Assembly (NCBI RefSeq): GCF_900114565.1
Contig: NZ_FOTM01000005.1
Coordinates: forward strand, 101,788 to 165,787
DNA from: Leifsonia sp. CL147
GTDB lineage: Bacteria > Actinomycetota > Actinomycetes > Actinomycetales > Microbacteriaceae
Reading direction: 5' to 3'
Length of the DNA: 64,000 nucleotides
In this document: in pieces, positions 27,072-35,404 of the stretch
How positions within the stretch are numbered: position 1 is the stretch's first letter
Layout of the letters: each line of letters begins with the position of its first letter
The notes under the pieces: model-generated
Database searches by the model: none
What the model was told of the DNA's origin: nothing
The model's input: only the letters and a program-made list of their open reading frames with translations
Translations under genes and position numbers: made by a program

Positions 27072-28372
27072 GATCCCAGCCCCAGCTGCACGGCGATCGC
27101 CGGGAAGCCGTGGGCGAGGACGTACCGCACGGTCTTCCAGTCGTGCGCCGTACCCGGCGAGCTCAGGATCTGCGCCCGCACGCCCGCGCGGACGGCATCG
27201 GCATAGAGCTCCTGGGCGAACTTCGTGTACTTCGCATCCAGCTGACCGGTGCCGAAGATCATGACGGAGTCGCGGTAGGGCGCGTTCGCCTTCATCGCCG
27301 ACGCCGGCTGGGCCTTCTCATAGGCCGCCGTCGATCCCCCGAATCCCGTGCGGATGGTGAGCTCCTTGTTCCCCAGCGTCGGCCCCAGCTCGCTCGAGGA
27401 CGCGAGCGCCGAACCGAACAGGTCGGGACGGGCGCTCGCGAACTGCACGGCGCAGGTCGCGCCCTGCGAGTAGCCGAACACGCCCCATCCTGACGGGTCT
27501 GCGCTCACACGGAGGTGGGAACGCACCCATTGGCGCACATCCGTCAGCAAATAGGTCGCGGAGTCGCCGTACGCAGGCGAATCGACGCACATGGGATTGC
27601 GCCCGGGGCCGCCGAGCTGGTCGGGAGCCACCACGATCGGTGCGTAACCGCCGTGCTTGGCCGCGAACGCATCCATCACTGCGGCGACGTTGCCCGCCGT
27701 GAACATGTCCGCCGGGGCGCCCGGCTGGCCGGAGAGCGCGTAGAGCACGGGAAGAGCAGGCGGATGGGCGGTCAGGGCGATCGGCGGGAGGTAGACGACC
27801 GCCTCTCGGGCGGGGAACCGCGACACGGTCGAGGGGATGGTGACCTTGCCGACCTCGCCCTTCGCCGGGACGGCGACGGAGGCGGAGGCAGAGGCCGGCG
27901 GGTCGGCCACCGTCGCGCGCCAGTCGGTCCCGGTCACGACTTCGCCATGCTCGGAGTGCAGCTCGAGTGCCGTGTACGGAATGACGCCGAGCACGTCGTT
28001 CAGGTTGCGGTAGGCGCCGAAGTCGGAATTGATGCCGCAGAACGCTGCCGCCAGGACGACCGGGATGCTGAGTGCAGCGACGACTTTTCGCCACCACCGG
28101 GAGCGGAACAGATTGGCGATCGCAAGGCTCACACCCGCGAATCCCAGCGCCGTCCACAGGGTCGTCACCTGCGTCAACGTGACACCGAACACGTCGTACA
28201 CATCCGTCACGAGCCAGACGACGAGCCAACCCAGCAGTCCGCCCGCGACGGCAGCGGTCAGCCCGGCGAGGGTCCGTCGCCAGGTGGGGCGGGCCAGCAG
28301 GTACAGCACGAGGACCGCGGCTACGACGTTCAGCGTGAGGAGGAACGGCGCTTTGTCGATCCTCAGCGTCAT
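27068..28372 (-). CDS. membrane-anchored alpha/beta-hydrolase (esterase family)
   Basis: This 434-residue protein has four N-terminal hydrophobic helices (residues 10-115) followed by an extracytoplasmic esterase/antigen-85-like alpha/beta-hydrolase domain. The nucleophile elbow is GYSQG in WGVFGYSQGATCAVQFA, and the C-terminal His lies in SPGTAHDWKTVRY. Its stop overlaps the start of the MprF-like gene. Hydrolases next to aminoacyl-lipid synthases in Gram-positive bacteria can remove the amino acid from the lipid, so a deacylating role is plausible but inferred. No promoter was identified in the 131 bases upstream (28373-28503). Confidence 0.85.
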   Translation of the reverse strand: MTLRIDKAPFLLTLNVVAAVLVLYLLARPTWRRTLAGLTAAVAGGLLGWLVVWLVTDVYDVFGVTLTQVTTLWTALGFAGVSLAIANLFRSRWWRKVVAALSIPVVLAAAFCGINSDFGAYRNLNDVLGVIPYTALELHSEHGEVVTGTDWRATVADPPASASASVAVPAKGEVGKVTIPSTVSRFPAREAVVYLPPIALTAHPPALPVLYALSGQPGAPADMFTAGNVAAVMDAFAAKHGGYAPIVVAPDQLGGPGRNPMCVDSPAYGDSATYLLTDVRQWVRSHLRVSADPSGWGVFGYSQGATCAVQFASARPDLFGSALASSSELGPTLGNKELTIRTGFGGSTAAYEKAQPASAMKANAPYRDSVMIFGTGQLDAKYTKFAQELYADAVRAGVRAQILSSPGTAHDWKTVRYVLAHGFPAIAVQLGLGS

Positions 28373-28503
28373 CAGCCAGTTCAGGGGTGGATCCTCTCGG
28401 GGGCGGGCAGAGCGGTGCCGTTGTAGCGGCGACGTCCCATTATGGTCGGCTCACTTCATCGATAGCTGAGGCTCTGTGAGAGTTCAGCCAACATTCAGCG
28501 GCG

Positions 28504-29949
28504 TCACTCGACGGCCAGCGCCTCCATCGGCGAGATCCGCGTGGCCCGGCGGGTCGGAGCGATCGCGGCGAGGACGGCCAGCGCTGCGGCCGCGGCGGCG
28601 ATCGCACCGAGGAACGGCCACGGGAGGGCCGGGGCGAGGAGGCCGCCGCCGGGGATCAGGCCGAGCAGCGACTGTGCGCCGATCCAGCCGTACAGGGTGC
28701 CGAGCACCAGGCCCGTGAGCACCGAGGCGATGGTCAGTTGAGCGCTCTCGGCGAGGATCATCCGGCGTACCTGGGCCGCGCTGAAACCGAGCGCGCGGAG
28801 CAGCCCGAGCTCGCGGCCGCGCTGCAGCACGCTCAGGGAGAGCGTGTTGACGACGCCGCACGCAGCGATGACGGCGGAGAAGCCGACCAGCACGGTGAAG
28901 ACGGCGAGCGTCCCTCCGATGACTCCTTCGGCTCCCACGTACGAGCCCGGCTCCGTGGCGGCGGCGGCTCTCAGCTGCTGGAGCCAGGTGGACGCTGCCA
29001 CGACGAACATCGTGATGAGGGTCACACCGATGACCAGGCCGATCGCCGTGCGCGAGCTGCGCTCCGGGTTCCGCACGGCGTTCGCGGCCGCCAGCCTCCC
29101 GGCCGCGCCCCTCCCGAACAGCAGACCCACGCCGCGGAGGACGGCCGGCAGGAAGAACGGCGCCGCCAGCACCGTCCCGGTGAACGAGAGGATGCCGCCG
29201 AGCATCGCGACGAGCACTCCGGCATGCGTGAGGTCGGCAAGCACCCCGCCTGCGGAGATGAACACGCCGAGCCCGAGCAGAAGCCCGAGAACGAGCAGCC
29301 CGGCCCCCGAGACGAGGAGGACGAGTGTCACCGCGAGGCGTCCCCGGGTGCGCACCACCGCGGCCGGCCGCTCCTGGGCGGCGCCGAGCGCCTGCATCGG
29401 CGTGACGGCCAGGACCCGGCGGCTGCCGACCCACGAAGCCAGCCAGGTGGTGACCACCACGACGACCGCCGGAGGAATCATCGTGAAGGTCAGCACCGGA
29501 TAGAGGGCCTCGGGCAGGATGCCCGTCAGGACGAAGACACGGACGGCGACCAGGGCGAGCACGGCGGCAGCCGCTCCGCCCGCCGTCGCGCCGATGAGGC
29601 CGACGACCAAGCCCTCGCCCGCGACCGAGCGGCGCTGGGCGCCGGCGCTGGACCCGATCAGCCGCAGGAGCGCGATCGTGCGGGTGCGGCCGGCGATGAC
29701 GGTCGAAAAGGTGTTCGTCGTGACGATGGCGCCGACATACACGGCGACGACGAAGAAGATGCCGGCCACGATGGCCAGGGCGACCTGCACGCTGCCGTGC
29801 CCGCCCATCCGGGAGCTGCCGATGTACGCACCCAGCACGTTGACCCCGCCGACCAGGGCCACGCCGAATGCGGAGCTGAGCGCGGCGACCAGGATGCCGG
29901 CGCGGTGGTCGCGCGCGTTCGCCCGGAACGCGGAGAACGGCCGGCTCAC
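28504..29949 (-). CDS. FtsX-like ABC transporter permease
   Basis: This 481-residue permease has an N-terminal helix, then paired groups of transmembrane helices. The FtsX-like domains appear as GAIVTTNTFSTVIAGRTRTI with LLRLIGSSAGAQRR, and again near the end as NTLSLSVLQRGRELGLLRAL. It works with the LolD-like ATPase whose gene overlaps it by four bases upstream. Such pairs export lipids or peptides or confer resistance to antimicrobial peptides. The paired kinase and regulator upstream support a stress-response role. Confidence 0.9.
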   Translation of the reverse strand: MSRPFSAFRANARDHRAGILVAALSSAFGVALVGGVNVLGAYIGSSRMGGHGSVQVALAIVAGIFFVVAVYVGAIVTTNTFSTVIAGRTRTIALLRLIGSSAGAQRRSVAGEGLVVGLIGATAGGAAAAVLALVAVRVFVLTGILPEALYPVLTFTMIPPAVVVVVTTWLASWVGSRRVLAVTPMQALGAAQERPAAVVRTRGRLAVTLVLLVSGAGLLVLGLLLGLGVFISAGGVLADLTHAGVLVAMLGGILSFTGTVLAAPFFLPAVLRGVGLLFGRGAAGRLAAANAVRNPERSSRTAIGLVIGVTLITMFVVAASTWLQQLRAAAATEPGSYVGAEGVIGGTLAVFTVLVGFSAVIAACGVVNTLSLSVLQRGRELGLLRALGFSAAQVRRMILAESAQLTIASVLTGLVLGTLYGWIGAQSLLGLIPGGGLLAPALPWPFLGAIAAAAAALAVLAAIAPTRRATRISPMEALAVE

Positions 29950-30701
29950 GCCGGCGTCTCCATGCCGAGCATGAACGACGAGATCTCCTCGGGAGTGGAC
30001 CGGGTCCGCTCGGCGGCGATGCGCCCGTCCGCGAGGAAGACGATGTGGTCGGCGAAGCCGGCGGCCACGGGATCATGGGTGACCATGGCGATGCTCTGGC
30101 CGAAGGTGCGTGCCGCCTCCTGCAGGACGCCGAGCACCTCGCGACCCGTGCGCGAATCCAGGTTGCCCGTCGGCTCGTCGGCGAACACGAGGTCCGGGCG
30201 GGTCGCCAGCGCACGGGCGATCGCTGCGCGCTGCTGCTGCCCGCCGGACAGTTCGTGCGGCCGGTGCGTGAGCCGGTCGCCCAGACCGAGGGTGTCGATG
30301 AGGTGGTCGATCCACTCGCTCTGCCCGGGCGTCGGGCGGTGCCCGTCCAGCTCGAACGGGAGGAGGATGTTGCCGCGCACATCCAGCGTCGGCACCAGGT
30401 TGAACGACTGGAACACGAAGCCGACACGGCGGCGGCGCAGGAGCGTCAGCTCCGCATCCCGCAGGTGGGTGATCTCGGTGTCGCCGAGGAAGACGCGACC
30501 GCCGGTCACCGAGTCGAGGCCGGCCATCACGTGCATCAGCGTCGACTTGCCCGAGCCGCTCGGGCCCATGATCGCCGTGAACCGCCCGGCCGGGATGCCG
30601 AGGGTGACGCCGTCGAGCGCGTTGACGCGCCCGGCCCCTGTGCCGTAGGTCTTCGTGGCGGCCTCGACGCGCGCCACCGTGTCGGTGAGAGTCAGCTCCA
30701 T
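29946..30701 (-). CDS. LolD/MacB-type ABC ATP-binding protein
   Basis: This 251-residue ATPase has Walker A GPSGSGKST, signature LSGGQQQRAAIARAL, Walker B LVFADEPTGNLDS and the switch His in MVTHDPVAA. The spacing and the TGNLDS signature are typical of the FtsX-associated subfamily. It couples to the downstream FtsX-like permease. It has its own candidate leaderless promoter (TAGCGT at 30708-30713), although it is also in line with the kinase/regulator genes upstream. Confidence 0.94.
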   Translation of the reverse strand: MELTLTDTVARVEAATKTYGTGAGRVNALDGVTLGIPAGRFTAIMGPSGSGKSTLMHVMAGLDSVTGGRVFLGDTEITHLRDAELTLLRRRRVGFVFQSFNLVPTLDVRGNILLPFELDGHRPTPGQSEWIDHLIDTLGLGDRLTHRPHELSGGQQQRAAIARALATRPDLVFADEPTGNLDSRTGREVLGVLQEAARTFGQSIAMVTHDPVAAGFADHIVFLADGRIAAERTRSTPEEISSFMLGMETPA

Positions 30702-30707
30702 GCCTTC

Positions 30708-30713
30708 ACGCTA
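30708..30713 (-). promoter_or_regulatory. candidate -10 hexamer (TAGCGT) of the ABC transporter pair
   Basis: On the minus strand TAGCGT ends 6 bases before the ATPase ATG (30701). The intervening gaaggc might also act as a ribosome binding site. The 84-base gap to the regulator gene would be the natural place for a target promoter of that regulator. Confidence 0.35.
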
Positions 30714-30785
30714 AGGACGCGGGGTTGCCGGGCGGATCGGGCGGCCGGCCGATCGTGGGTCCTCCCTGAGGATGATCCTGCGCGG

Positions 30786-31478
30786 TTATTCGGGGACCGT
30801 GAGGCCGTGCTCGAACGCGTAGACGACCATCTGGACACGGTCGCGCAAGCCCAGCTTGGCGAGGATGCGCGAGATGTGGGTCTTCACGGTCGCCTCGCTG
30901 AGGAACTCCGAGCCCGCGATCTCGGCGTTGCTGAGGCCGCGGGCGGCGAGCACGAAGATCTCGCGCTCCCGCGAGGTGAGGGAGGCGAACTCCGGTGGTG
31001 CGGGACGCGCCGGCTGAGCGGAGGAGAAGTACTCGAACAGCTCCCGGGTGGCCCCCGCCGCGATCACCGCGCTGCCCGCGTGGACCGTGCGGATGGCGGC
31101 GAGCAGGAACTCGGGCTCCGCATCCTTCAGCACGAACCCGCTCGCACCGCCGCGGATCGCCCGGGCGGCCGCTTCGTCCAGGTCGAAGGTGGTGAGGACG
31201 ACGATGCGCGGCGGTGTGCGGCCCGCGCGCTCGGCGTCCGCGAGGATCGCGCTCGTCGCGGCGATCCCATCCATGACGGGCATGCGGATGTCCATCAGCA
31301 CGACATCCGGGCGGGTCTCAGCGGCCAGCCGCACACCCTCCTGGCCGTTGCCAGCCTCCCCGGCGAACTCGAGGTCGTGCTGGGAGCTCAGCAGCATCCG
31401 CACCCCGGCCCGGAACAACGGCTGGTCGTCGACCAGGAGCACCCGGATCCGGGGCGCGTCGACGCTCGCGGCCGTCAC
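30786..31478 (-). CDS. NarL/LuxR-type response regulator
   Basis: This 230-residue regulator has a receiver domain (IRVLLVDDQPLFRAG near the start, phosphoacceptor Asp63 in VLMDIRMPVMDG, Lys in GFVLKDAE) and a LuxR-type helix-turn-helix (LTSREREIFVLAARGLSNAE, about 160-225). Its ATG overlaps the stop of the kinase gene by four bases. The ABC ATPase and permease genes follow 84 bases downstream and are the likely regulon. Confidence 0.94.
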   Translation of the reverse strand: MTAASVDAPRIRVLLVDDQPLFRAGVRMLLSSQHDLEFAGEAGNGQEGVRLAAETRPDVVLMDIRMPVMDGIAATSAILADAERAGRTPPRIVVLTTFDLDEAAARAIRGGASGFVLKDAEPEFLLAAIRTVHAGSAVIAAGATRELFEYFSSAQPARPAPPEFASLTSREREIFVLAARGLSNAEIAGSEFLSEATVKTHISRILAKLGLRDRVQMVVYAFEHGLTVPE

Positions 31479-33415
31479 GCGGCGGTCCCCGGCAAGAAGG
31501 CGGACACCACGAACTCGCTGCCCTGCGGCGCCGCGGTGAGCGCACCGCCGGCGAGGGAGGCGCGCTCGCGCATCCCGGGGAGCCCATGCCCGATACGGGG
31601 CAGGGAGCCGGTGGTGATCGGTTCGAGCGTGGTGTCTCTCATGGTGTTCCTCACGGTGATGACGAGCCCGGGCCCGCGGTCGGCGGGTCCCTCGGCGAGG
31701 ACGACACTGGCCGGCCGGCTGGTGTCGCCGTGGCGCAGGGCGTTGGTGAGCGCCTCCTGCACGATACGGAAAGCGGCGAGCTGCGTTGCCGGGCCGAGGC
31801 GGGTCATCTCGCCACGGCGCTCCAGGACGACCGCGAGACCAGCGGAACGGATGTGCTCGATGGTCTGGTCGAGGTCGGCGAGCGACGGCTGGGGCGCGTC
31901 GTGCGCACCCGGACCGGCGGGATCGGAGGGGTGCGCGGGGTCGTTCGAGTCCACCGTGCCGGTCGACGGAGACTGACGCAGCTCGGCGAGCAGCACCCGC
32001 ACGTCTCCGAGCGCCGACCGGGCGGTCGACGCGATCGTCGCGAGCGCCTCATCCACCGCACCCGGGTCGGACTGCCGGGCGTAGCGGGCGCCGTCCGCCT
32101 GCGCGATGACGACGGCGAGCGAGTGCGCGACGACGTCGTGCATGTCGCGCGCGATCCGCGTCCGTTCCTGCTCGACGACCACATCCTCCACGGCTCGGTT
32201 GCGGTCGAACTCCGCCTCGGCACGCGCGCGCCGGGCCACCCGCGCGTTCCGCCAGGTGCGCACGAGCAGCCCGAGCACCCAGGACAGCCCCAGCACGGTC
32301 ACGCTGACGACGAACAGGAACGCGAACCGCAGCGCGACACTGGCGATCGCGCTCGACAGCAGGTCGTAGTACCCCTGCGAGACGGCGGCGGTGACCGTCA
32401 GATACAGCGCGGCGACGACCGCACCCACGCCCGCGGAGATGAGGCCGGCCCCGCGGACGATCCGGTCGCCGTACGCACCTGTCGCGTACAGCACGACGAG
32501 CACACCGATGTCGGCGACCAGGATGCTGTGCCCGGTCGTCATCTGCAGCACCGCCGCCAGCCAGGCTATCGAGAGGGCGACGGCCGGCGACATCCGCCGG
32601 AGGGCGATCGCGACGGCGAAGGCGGTCATCACCAGGAACGAGGACCGGTCGGCGGCGCCCCCGGCCACCAGGCAGATCGCCGTGAAGGCCACCGCCCCGC
32701 CGATGTCGAAGGTCAGCTGCGGCCGGGTCAGCCGGCGCACGAGTTCCGGCCGGGACGGGTCGTCCTCGTCGATCGGGGCTCCCCCGCTGGAGGCCAGCCA
32801 GACCAGGAACGAGCGGCTGTGCGCTCGGTCGGGCGTGCTCTCCGCGCCGAGCGCATCCTCCGCCGCGGCCGCGCTCTGGGCCGCGCGCTGCCGCGCCACC
32901 AGGAAACCGAGCAGCCAGGCGGCCACGAAGATCACCGCGAGCAGCAGGCTCATCAGCGCGAACCCCAGCCCCTGACTGGTGTAGTAGCCGCCGATCACCG
33001 GCCCGAACTGCGGGAACTTCAGGTCGCCGAGCACCGTGAACAGGAACGCGGACGCCGGCGCGAGCAGAATCGCGGATACGAAGTCCAGCCAGCGCAGCGC
33101 GCGTCCGCCGTGCGCCGACACCCCGACGAGCGTCACGACGACCGCGATGGCCGAGATCACTCGGAACGTCCCGTGAAGGGGCTCTCGCTCCGTCAGCTCC
33201 AGCAGGACGGCGACCCACACGAGCCCGAGCGCCACCCCGGGGAGGATGCGCGAGAGCGCCACCGCAGCGCAGTAGAACACGAGAGCGAGGGCGGCCGCCA
33301 CGTCGAACGGCAGCCCCGTCACCAGCCACGCCGCGAACAGCGCGACGGCAAGCGCCGGCTCCAGCACCCAGCGGTGCGGCGCGAGCGCGCTCAGCAGTCG
33401 GCGGCGGTCGGGCAT
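31475..33415 (-). CDS. NarL-family sensor histidine kinase, multi-helix
   Basis: This 646-residue kinase has two blocks of hydrophobic helices (residues ~15-190 and ~225-390), an unusually large membrane domain suggesting duplication. The HisKA_3 motif has His426 in RIARDMHDVVAHSLAVV. The HATPase domain has the N-box EALTNALRHG and an end motif GHGLPGMRERASLAGG. Its stop overlaps the regulator gene start. It probably senses envelope stress or an antimicrobial compound; the ligand cannot be read from the sequence. TACGGT lies 6 bases before ATG 33415. Confidence 0.92.
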   Translation of the reverse strand: MPDRRRLLSALAPHRWVLEPALAVALFAAWLVTGLPFDVAAALALVFYCAAVALSRILPGVALGLVWVAVLLELTEREPLHGTFRVISAIAVVVTLVGVSAHGGRALRWLDFVSAILLAPASAFLFTVLGDLKFPQFGPVIGGYYTSQGLGFALMSLLLAVIFVAAWLLGFLVARQRAAQSAAAAEDALGAESTPDRAHSRSFLVWLASSGGAPIDEDDPSRPELVRRLTRPQLTFDIGGAVAFTAICLVAGGAADRSSFLVMTAFAVAIALRRMSPAVALSIAWLAAVLQMTTGHSILVADIGVLVVLYATGAYGDRIVRGAGLISAGVGAVVAALYLTVTAAVSQGYYDLLSSAIASVALRFAFLFVVSVTVLGLSWVLGLLVRTWRNARVARRARAEAEFDRNRAVEDVVVEQERTRIARDMHDVVAHSLAVVIAQADGARYARQSDPGAVDEALATIASTARSALGDVRVLLAELRQSPSTGTVDSNDPAHPSDPAGPGAHDAPQPSLADLDQTIEHIRSAGLAVVLERRGEMTRLGPATQLAAFRIVQEALTNALRHGDTSRPASVVLAEGPADRGPGLVITVRNTMRDTTLEPITTGSLPRIGHGLPGMRERASLAGGALTAAPQGSEFVVSAFLPGTAA

Positions 33416-33421
33416 GGTTCT

Positions 33422-33427
33422 ACCGTA
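33422..33427 (-). promoter_or_regulatory. candidate -10 hexamer (TACGGT) of the kinase operon
   Basis: On the minus strand TACGGT ends 6 bases before the kinase ATG, and the bases between (agaacc) are not a ribosome binding site. This supports leaderless initiation. The rest of the 131-base gap (33416-33546) shows no other feature. Confidence 0.45.
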
Positions 33428-33546
33428 CGGTCCGGTGCAATGAGGAGGGGCATCCGGTCACCGGAATCATCCTCGGGATGTACGGGATGCTGAGACCGTT
33501 CCGGGAACCCTGGAACGCGAAGCGATGGGACGTTGTGACGTTGTCC

Positions 33547-33891
33547 TTACCGCTGGCGGCCCAGGAATTCTTCCCGCTCCGCCTCATGTCGCGCGCTCAT
33601 GGCGGTGAGGTCTTCTTCCAGCCGGTTGATCGCCTGCGATCCGCCTCGGCTGTTCTCGTCGATATCGTCGGACACTCGCCGAAGCAGGGTGCGGATGCCG
33701 GGGTGGTAGGCAATCCCCTGCTGCGCGGCGAGTTGGTATACCGTCTCGCCCACCCGATTGAGTTCCGTGCGGTAGTAGTCGAGGTGTTGCTCGGCTTGCT
33801 CAATGCGCTCTCTCGCCGCTGCGATGGCGTCGTCGTGCGCCTCTTCGAGGGCTTTGAGGGCTTTGAGGGCTTTGAGGGCAGTGTGATCCAT
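33547..33891 (-). CDS. small helical protein, candidate partner of lipase toxin
   Basis: This 114-residue protein is predicted almost entirely helical and coiled-coil-like (EEAHDDAIAAARERIEQAEQ, then NRLEEDLTAMSARHEAEREE). It has no signal peptide and no cysteine. Its start shares one base with the stop of the preceding gene (TGATG), so it is the last gene of the lipoprotein-lipase operon. Size and fold resemble the small helical partners (Lap-type, DUF5082/DUF3958-like) of type VII LXG effectors. The N-terminus has an ALK triplet repeat encoded by 9-bp repeats. No WXG motif is present. Function is inferred from context. Confidence 0.7.
   Translation of the reverse strand: MDHTALKALKALKALEEAHDDAIAAARERIEQAEQHLDYYRTELNRVGETVYQLAAQQGIAYHPGIRTLLRRVSDDIDENSRGGSQAINRLEEDLTAMSARHEAEREEFLGRQR
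33848..33879. repeat. 9-bp tandem repeats at the start of the 114-residue gene
   Basis: The unit ggctttgag is repeated three to four times and encodes the ALKALKAL stretch on the minus strand. The period keeps the frame. It may extend the N-terminal helix by whole repeats. Confidence 0.85.
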
Positions 33892-34217
33892 CAGGCAATG
33901 CTCGCAATTCCGCGGGTGTAGTCGTTGTGGGTCGTCAGCGCGGCGATGCCTTCCTTCACCTTGTCGGCGACTGCTCCGGCGAGGACGCCATCGATCTTCG
34001 CCTCGATCAGGATGACGTAGATGATCCGGGCCGCATCCGCGATCTCGGCCAGCCGGCGCTCCTTGACAGCGGAATAGCGGCTGTGGACATCCAGGGGCAG
34101 GGCGCCGTTCAGGGCGTCGAGGGTGCTCCGGTGGATCTCGGCGTTGATCGCGGCAAGCAGATCGTCAGGGTCGGAGTGCTCGGTCAGGATGTCGTCGAGG
34201 GGGTTGCTCAGGCTCAT
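33891..34217 (-). CDS. small helical protein, candidate partner of lipase toxin
   Basis: This 108-residue protein has no signal peptide and is mostly helical. A hydrophobic helix (ADAARIIYVILIEAKIDGVL) is followed by AVADKVKEGIAAL. It lies 5 bases after the lipase stop and overlaps the next small gene by one base. Its size, alpha-helical character and position match a Lap/TlaA-type partner that binds the targeting domain of a type VII substrate. It lacks a WXG motif, so it is not called a WXG100 protein. No other function is evident. Confidence 0.7.
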   Translation of the reverse strand: MSLSNPLDDILTEHSDPDDLLAAINAEIHRSTLDALNGALPLDVHSRYSAVKERRLAEIADAARIIYVILIEAKIDGVLAGAVADKVKEGIAALTTHNDYTRGIASIA

Positions 34218-34222
34218 TGTCG

Positions 34223-35404
34223 CTACTTTCTGGGCTGTTGCGCCGTGAAGCCGGCGGCCGCGCGCCCGTCTTGGACGAGGGCGTTGACCACGGACCTGTG
34301 GATGCCGTCGTGGAGGGCCGAAATCAGTGCGGTGTCCCGACGCACCTGAGAGGTGACCGCCGACACCTTGTCCAGGTCGATGTTCTGTTCGACATGCAAT
34401 CGGTGAGTGTCGACACAGGTTTCGATATCGGTTCCGGTCAGCGAGTGGTGAAGCATCAGGTAGGCGCTTTTCGCGTTGCGTAGTTCCGCCTCCATCTCTT
34501 CCTCCACAGCGGTGTTCGCTGTCGTGATCGTCCGCAGTGGCTCGGCTAACCCGCCGATCGTGTTCGCCAGCTCGACCGCCGACTCCATCGCGACGAGAAC
34601 CTTCCCGTAGCGGGAATTGCCCTCAGCCGCCCAGTACGCCTGCGCAGCCCCCGTCTGACCCAGGTTGTAGAGGATCACCCCGTAATCGATGGAGCCGACA
34701 CCGGCGCCGACGATCCCACCGTCGACGAAACTGAACGAATTGCCCTTGCCCAGGTTGTGATACTGCCACATGTCCCTGCCCGCCTCATCGGCCACGGGAA
34801 TACGGGCGCCCGTACCGTCCGGCTTGAGATTACCGATGGTGTCGAACTCGTTCACGAAGTTGCGCAACCACTTGTCCGAGCCCGTCTGCTTCTGCTTCAC
34901 CCACTTCTTCGCTTCCGGTGAGAGGGCGTCCCACGCGTCCGGGGCGTTGAACGCGGTCGCCCGCAACTTCTTCTCCGCCGCCACGTACGACGCCAGAAGC
35001 CCGCCCAGCGAGTGCCCGTCCGTCTCCAATATCGCGCCGGGATTATCCACCGCCACCTTCGCGGCGAACGTCATCGCATCCGCAGCCTGCGACCCCTCCC
35101 GCGTGTTCCCGAATCCCACCAGCGACAGATCCGCCCCGACATCGTTGATGTCGTCGAAGTTGGTGCCCGCGTACGCAATGATGATGTGCGAATAGTCGGG
35201 GACTTTGTTCACCACCGGGACGACCGCCATGCCCTGAAAGCCATTCTGCGCATTCGCGGCTGTATCGATGACCTTCCACATCTGCTTGGAGGAATCGTCT
35301 CCCGTGTAAAAAGTGGCGTCCCTATCCGCATGCGCGCCTGGCCACAGCGGGTCCAAACGATAGACAAAGGCCGCAATCGATTCGTAGTCCTCAGTAGTGG
35401 TCAT
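34223..35404 (-). CDS. lipase-domain protein with helical C-terminus, candidate TslA-like type VII toxin
   Basis: This 393-residue protein has an N-terminal lipase (class 3-like) alpha/beta-hydrolase domain. The oxyanion region is IIIAYAGTNFDD (about 74-85), the nucleophile elbow DGHSLGGLLASY has Ser132, and plausible triad partners are Asp188 (NEFDTIGN) and His216 (MWQYHNLGK). It has no signal peptide. From about residue 255 to the end it is helical (ESAVELANTIGGLAEPLR, then long helices), like the LXG-type targeting domain that S. aureus TslA carries at its C-terminus. Its start overlaps the lipoprotein gene by four bases; two small helical proteins follow. The toxin role is inferred. Confidence 0.75.
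   Translation of the reverse strand: MTTTEDYESIAAFVYRLDPLWPGAHADRDATFYTGDDSSKQMWKVIDTAANAQNGFQGMAVVPVVNKVPDYSHIIIAYAGTNFDDINDVGADLSLVGFGNTREGSQAADAMTFAAKVAVDNPGAILETDGHSLGGLLASYVAAEKKLRATAFNAPDAWDALSPEAKKWVKQKQTGSDKWLRNFVNEFDTIGNLKPDGTGARIPVADEAGRDMWQYHNLGKGNSFSFVDGGIVGAGVGSIDYGVILYNLGQTGAAQAYWAAEGNSRYGKVLVAMESAVELANTIGGLAEPLRTITTANTAVEEEMEAELRNAKSAYLMLHHSLTGTDIETCVDTHRLHVEQNIDLDKVSAVTSQVRRDTALISALHDGIHRSVVNALVQDGRAAAGFTAQQPRK

Noticed and set aside
24510..27206. Very long open frame on the plus strand opposite the MprF-like gene
   Set aside because: Its residue make-up (His/Arg/Glu/Asp-rich low complexity) is the usual antisense shadow of a GC-rich gene; the minus-strand gene has clear domain homology.
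33547..34217. The two small helical proteins as WXG100 secretion substrates
   Set aside because: Neither has a WXG motif, and their layout fits LXG-partner proteins better.
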